Positions 61,327-64,000 of a stretch of DNA of 64,000 nucleotides are shown piece by piece. Source of the DNA: Actinacidiphila sp. DG2A-62 (GTDB lineage: Bacteria; Actinomycetota; Actinomycetes; Streptomycetales; Streptomycetaceae). Both the position numbers and the translations under genes were made by a program. Where the stretch lies: NCBI RefSeq assembly GCF_035825295.1, contig NZ_JAYMGI010000002.1:1838001-1902000 (forward strand). Reading direction: 5' to 3'. The first letter of the stretch is position 1. Each line of letters starts with the position of its first letter. The notes below the pieces were generated by a model. It was given only the letters and a program-made list of their open reading frames with translations, was not told where the DNA came from and did not search any database.

Positions 61327-63414
61327 GTGTCACGGACCACCGATCCCGCCGCGCCCGCCGAGCCCGCGGAGCCCGCCGCACCTGCCGCTCCCACCGAGGC
61401 CGCCGCTCTCGTCGAGCGGCTGCTGGCCGCCGACCGCACGCCGTTCGCGCTGCTGCACCGCCGCTCCCCCGGCCGCCCCGAGGGCGTGGTCGAGGTGCTG
61501 GTCGGGCCGGTCGGCGAGGTGGACCTGCTGGCGGACATCCCGCTGCCGGCCGGGGTCCCGGACGGCGGCCGGGCGGCCGTGGACGCGCTGGCCGTGGTGC
61601 CCTACCGGCAGATCCGCGAACGCGGCTTCGAGGTGCCCGACGACGGCGCGCCGCTGCTGGTGCTGCGGCCCGAGGAGGTCCTCGACGTGCCGCTGGCCGG
61701 GCTGCTGGACGCGCTGCCGCGGCGCGAGGTGCGGGTGGAGGGCGGCGCGTTCGACGTGACCGACGAGGCGTACGCGCGGGTGGTGCGGCGGGTGCTGGAG
61801 GAGGAGATCGGCAGCGGCGAGGGCGCGAACTTCGTCATCCGCCGCACCTTCCGCGGCGTCGTGCCGGACCACGGGCCGGACGCGGCGCTCGCACTGTTCG
61901 GCCGGCTGCTGCGCGGCGAGCGCGGCGCGTACTGGACGTACGTGGTGCACGTGCCCGGCCGCCGCACGCTGGTCGGCGCGAGCCCCGAGGTCCATGTGCG
62001 GGTCAGCGGCGGCACGGTGGTGATGAACCCGATCAGCGGGACCTACCGCTATCCGCCGCAGGGCCCGGACCCGGACGGCCTGCTGGCGTTCCTGCACGAC
62101 CCGAAGGAGGTGGAGGAGCTGACCATGGTGGTGGACGAGGAGCTGAAGATGATGTCCGCGATCTGCCCGCTGGGCGGTGTCGTGGTCGGCCCGCGGCTGA
62201 AGGAGATGGCCCATCTCGCCCACACCGAGTACGAGTTGCGCGGGCGCACCGAGCTGGACGTGCGCGAGGTGCTGCGCGAGACGATGTTCGCCGCGACCGT
62301 CACGGGGTCGCCGCTGCAGAACGCCTGCCGGGTGATCGAGCGGCACGAGCCGCGCGGCCCCGGCGACGCCGGGCGCGGGTACTACGCGGGCGCGCTGGCG
62401 CTGATCGGCCGGGACGGCGCGGGCGCGCAGACGCTGGACTCGCCGATCCTCATCCGCACCGCGGACATCGCGCCGGACGGCGCCCTGAAGGTGCCGGTGG
62501 GCGCGACGCTGGTGCGCCACTCCGACCCGGCCTCGGAGGTGGCCGAGACGCACGCCAAGGCGGCGGGCGTGCTGACCGCGCTGGGCGTGCGTCCGGCGCC
62601 CGCGGCACGGCCGGCCGGGCCGCGCGGGCGGCTGGCCGACGACGTGCGGGTGCGGGCCGCGCTGGACGCCCGCCGGGCCCGCCTCGCGCCGTTCTGGCTG
62701 CGGATGCAGGCCGCCCCGGAGCGTCCGGGCGATGCCGGGCACGCGCTGGTGGTGGACGGCGAGGACACCTTCACCGCGATGCTCGCGCACGTGCTGCGCT
62801 CGGCCGGCCTGGAAGTCTCGGTGCGGCGCTACGACGAGCCGGGGCTGCGGCGGGCGGCGCTGGCGCACCGCGGGCCGGTGGTGCTGGGACCCGGCCCCGG
62901 CGACCCGGCGGACACCTCGGACCCCAAGATGCGGCTGCTGCGCTCGCTCGCCGCGGACCTGCTGGCGGCCCGCGCGCCGGCCCGGGCGGACGGCGAGCCG
63001 GGGGCGTCCGGGCCGGCGGGCGCCGCGGTCGGCGCGGGCCGCGGCGGGCTGCTCGGGGTGTGCCTGGGCCATGAGCTGATCGCCGCGGAACTCGGCCTCG
63101 ACCTGGTCCGCAAGGCCGAGCCGCACCAGGGCGCGCAGCACACGATCGATCTGTTCGGGCGGCCGGAGACGGTCGGCTTCTACAACTCCTTCACCGCGCG
63201 CTGCGACGACGCGGTGACCGCCGAACTCGCCCTGCACGGCATCGAGGTGAGCCGCGACCCGGCCACCGGGGACGTGCACGCGCTGCGCGGGCCGCACTTC
63301 GCGGGCGTGCAGTTCCACCCGGAGTCGGTGCTGACGCTGGGCGGCGCGGCGATCGTCGCCGACCTGCTGGCGGCGGTGGCGGTCCCGGCCGGGCCGGTCG
63401 CCGACCGCGCGTAG
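61327..63414 (+). CDS. trpE: Fused anthranilate synthase (TrpE-TrpG)
   Basis: Converts chorismate and glutamine to anthranilate, the first committed step to tryptophan. Residues 1 to about 440 are the chorismate-binding TrpE part (YWTYVVHVPGRRTLVGASPE, VMNPISGTYRYP, DEELKMMSAICPLGG, FAATVTGSPLQNACRVIE). Residues about 475-695 are the glutamine amidotransferase TrpG part with catalytic Cys579 (GVCLGHEL) and the His664/Glu666 pair (FHPES). 695 aa. GTG 61327 start. Regulated by the trp leader and attenuator. The fused form is typical of actinobacterial phenazine/trp enzymes; TrpEG is favoured over phenazine synthase by the trp leader. Confidence 0.93.
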   Translation: MSRTTDPAAPAEPAEPAAPAAPTEAAALVERLLAADRTPFALLHRRSPGRPEGVVEVLVGPVGEVDLLADIPLPAGVPDGGRAAVDALAVVPYRQIRERGFEVPDDGAPLLVLRPEEVLDVPLAGLLDALPRREVRVEGGAFDVTDEAYARVVRRVLEEEIGSGEGANFVIRRTFRGVVPDHGPDAALALFGRLLRGERGAYWTYVVHVPGRRTLVGASPEVHVRVSGGTVVMNPISGTYRYPPQGPDPDGLLAFLHDPKEVEELTMVVDEELKMMSAICPLGGVVVGPRLKEMAHLAHTEYELRGRTELDVREVLRETMFAATVTGSPLQNACRVIERHEPRGPGDAGRGYYAGALALIGRDGAGAQTLDSPILIRTADIAPDGALKVPVGATLVRHSDPASEVAETHAKAAGVLTALGVRPAPAARPAGPRGRLADDVRVRAALDARRARLAPFWLRMQAAPERPGDAGHALVVDGEDTFTAMLAHVLRSAGLEVSVRRYDEPGLRRAALAHRGPVVLGPGPGDPADTSDPKMRLLRSLAADLLAARAPARADGEPGASGPAGAAVGAGRGGLLGVCLGHELIAAELGLDLVRKAEPHQGAQHTIDLFGRPETVGFYNSFTARCDDAVTAELALHGIEVSRDPATGDVHALRGPHFAGVQFHPESVLTLGGAAIVADLLAAVAVPAGPVADRA

Positions 63415-63460
63415 CGGGCCCGTCCGCACCTGGCGCGGGACTGACCGCGCGCGGGTCCCG

Positions 63461-63498
63461 CGCCGGTCCGCGGGGCCCGCGCCGGTCCGCGGGGCCCG
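63461..63498. repeat. 19-bp perfect tandem duplication between trpE and uridine kinase
   Basis: cgccggtccgcggggcccg occurs at 63461-63479 and again at 63480-63498, just before the end of the convergent kinase gene. The unit contains ccgcggggcccgcgg, which can form small hairpins, so it may act as a bidirectional terminator. Confidence 0.7.
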
Positions 63499-63504
63499 CG
63501 GCGG

Positions 63505-64000
63505 CTACGCGGTCTCGCCGAACTGGCCCGCGTGCACCGGCAGTTCCGCGCCGACGGGCTCGGCGAGCACCGGACCGATGAGCGCGAGCACCTCGGCGAT
63601 CATCGTGAACTCGTCGGCGGTGCCGTCGACCACCAGGTCGGCCAGCGAGCGGGAGGGGGCGACGTGCGCGGCGTGCCGCTCCCGCCCGCTGGACAGGTAG
63701 TTCAGCAGCGAGATCCGCGGGTCCTGCCGTTGGACCTCGATCTTGCGGAGGATCTTCCGGGCCAGCCGGATGTCGTCCGGCGTGTCCACGTAGACCCGCC
63801 AGGAGGCTCGGCCGGTCACCGCCGCGAGGGTGAGGGCGAACAGGCCCTCGACGACGACCAGCCGGTGCCGTCCGGCCCGGGTCATCGCGTCGACGGCTTC
63901 GGCGACCGCGGCCTCGTCGATGGACCCCGGGTGGTTCCAGTCGAGCGTCTCGGCGCCGGTGGCGCTGAGGGTGCGCACCCCCCGCCGCGGATCGTGCGCG
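63505..64000 (-). CDS. Uridine kinase-like protein, 5' end outside window
   Basis: Partial P-loop kinase of the uridine kinase/phosphoribulokinase type. The open frame continues to the window edge (AHDPRRGVRTLSATG precedes the visible part), so the ATP-binding loop is beyond 64000. Visible features: LDWNHPGSIDEAAVAEA, LVVVEGLFALTLAAV (kinase core strand), RVYVDTPDDIRLARKILRKIEVQRQDP in outline, and a C-terminal domain. Function in nucleotide salvage is inferred from the family. Convergent with trpE. Confidence 0.85.
   Translation of the reverse strand, partial: AHDPRRGVRTLSATGAETLDWNHPGSIDEAAVAEAVDAMTRAGRHRLVVVEGLFALTLAAVTGRASWRVYVDTPDDIRLARKILRKIEVQRQDPRISLLNYLSSGRERHAAHVAPSRSLADLVVDGTADEFTMIAEVLALIGPVLAEPVGAELPVHAGQFGETA

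Noticed and set aside
61327-63414. Phenazine-type (PhzE) chorismate enzyme
   Set aside because: The fused layout is shared, but a leader peptide with three Trp codons and an attenuator points to tryptophan biosynthesis, and no phenazine genes are nearby.

Overview
The window is very GC-rich (low-70s percent GC by eye) and reads as a chromosomal segment of a streptomycete. The evidence is a DivIVA/SepF/FtsZ-type division cluster without murC, GTG starts and overlapping stop/start codons, a geosmin synthase, a class II DAHP synthase, Thi genes behind a TPP riboswitch, and PASTA-kinase/TetR/DeoR regulators. The gene order matches the conserved central region around the Streptomyces dcw cluster. 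This assignment comes from family knowledge and gene order, not from a database search.

Left part (1-25.6 kb). rluD, lspA and a DksA/TraR-type protein lie on the minus strand. ileS, behind a T-box leader, is on the plus strand. The full division and cell-wall cluster then reads leftwards: mraZ, rsmH, ftsL, ftsI, murE, murF, mraY, murD, ftsW, murG, ftsQ, ftsZ, pgeF(yfiH), yggS, sepF, yggT, divIVA. Many neighbours overlap by 4 bp. A MraZ operator of four GTGG repeats at exact 10-bp steps lies just upstream of mraZ.

Middle part (25.6-44.4 kb). A beta-carbonic anhydrase and a MoxR-DUF58-transglutaminase operon come first. An accessory block follows: a DeoR regulator and divergent MFS transporter sharing paired operators, and an NAD-dependent epimerase behind a SoxR-like palindrome. 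Then come a DUF3040 protein, a methyltransferase, a HEPN-domain protein, a TetR regulator, a DUF4126 membrane protein, a phytoene-desaturase-like oxidoreductase, the bifunctional geosmin synthase, and a membrane protein with a Gly/Tyr/Gln-rich tail.

Right part (44.4-64 kb). metF, thiE, an Rv2175c-type DNA-binding protein, a FAD-dependent ferredoxin-reductase-like protein, a TetR regulator with a small hypothetical gene, then thiG, thiS and thiO behind a TPP riboswitch. After these come a Ser/Thr kinase with four PASTA domains, endonuclease IV, a sulfite-oxidase-like molybdoenzyme, bacterioferritin and its ferredoxin (iron box), class II DAHP synthase, a secreted amidase, a trp leader peptide with attenuator and fused anthranilate synthase, and a uridine kinase cut by the window edge. 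The right end therefore links the entry and the Trp branch of aromatic biosynthesis.

Two cross-cutting observations matter for anyone using this sequence. First, seven otherwise normal genes (dksA, sepF, deoR-type, DUF3040, pknB, sulfite-oxidase-like, amidase) each carry one frameshift. Six of them need exactly one extra base, and five of those six sit in a short G or C run, which looks like homopolymer under-calling rather than biology. Second, about ten genes have a -10 hexamer only 6-8 nt before the start codon, so leaderless transcripts seem common. I found no CRISPR array, insertion sequence, tRNA or rRNA. I did not find a convincingly new multi-gene system; the most interesting items are regulatory sites.
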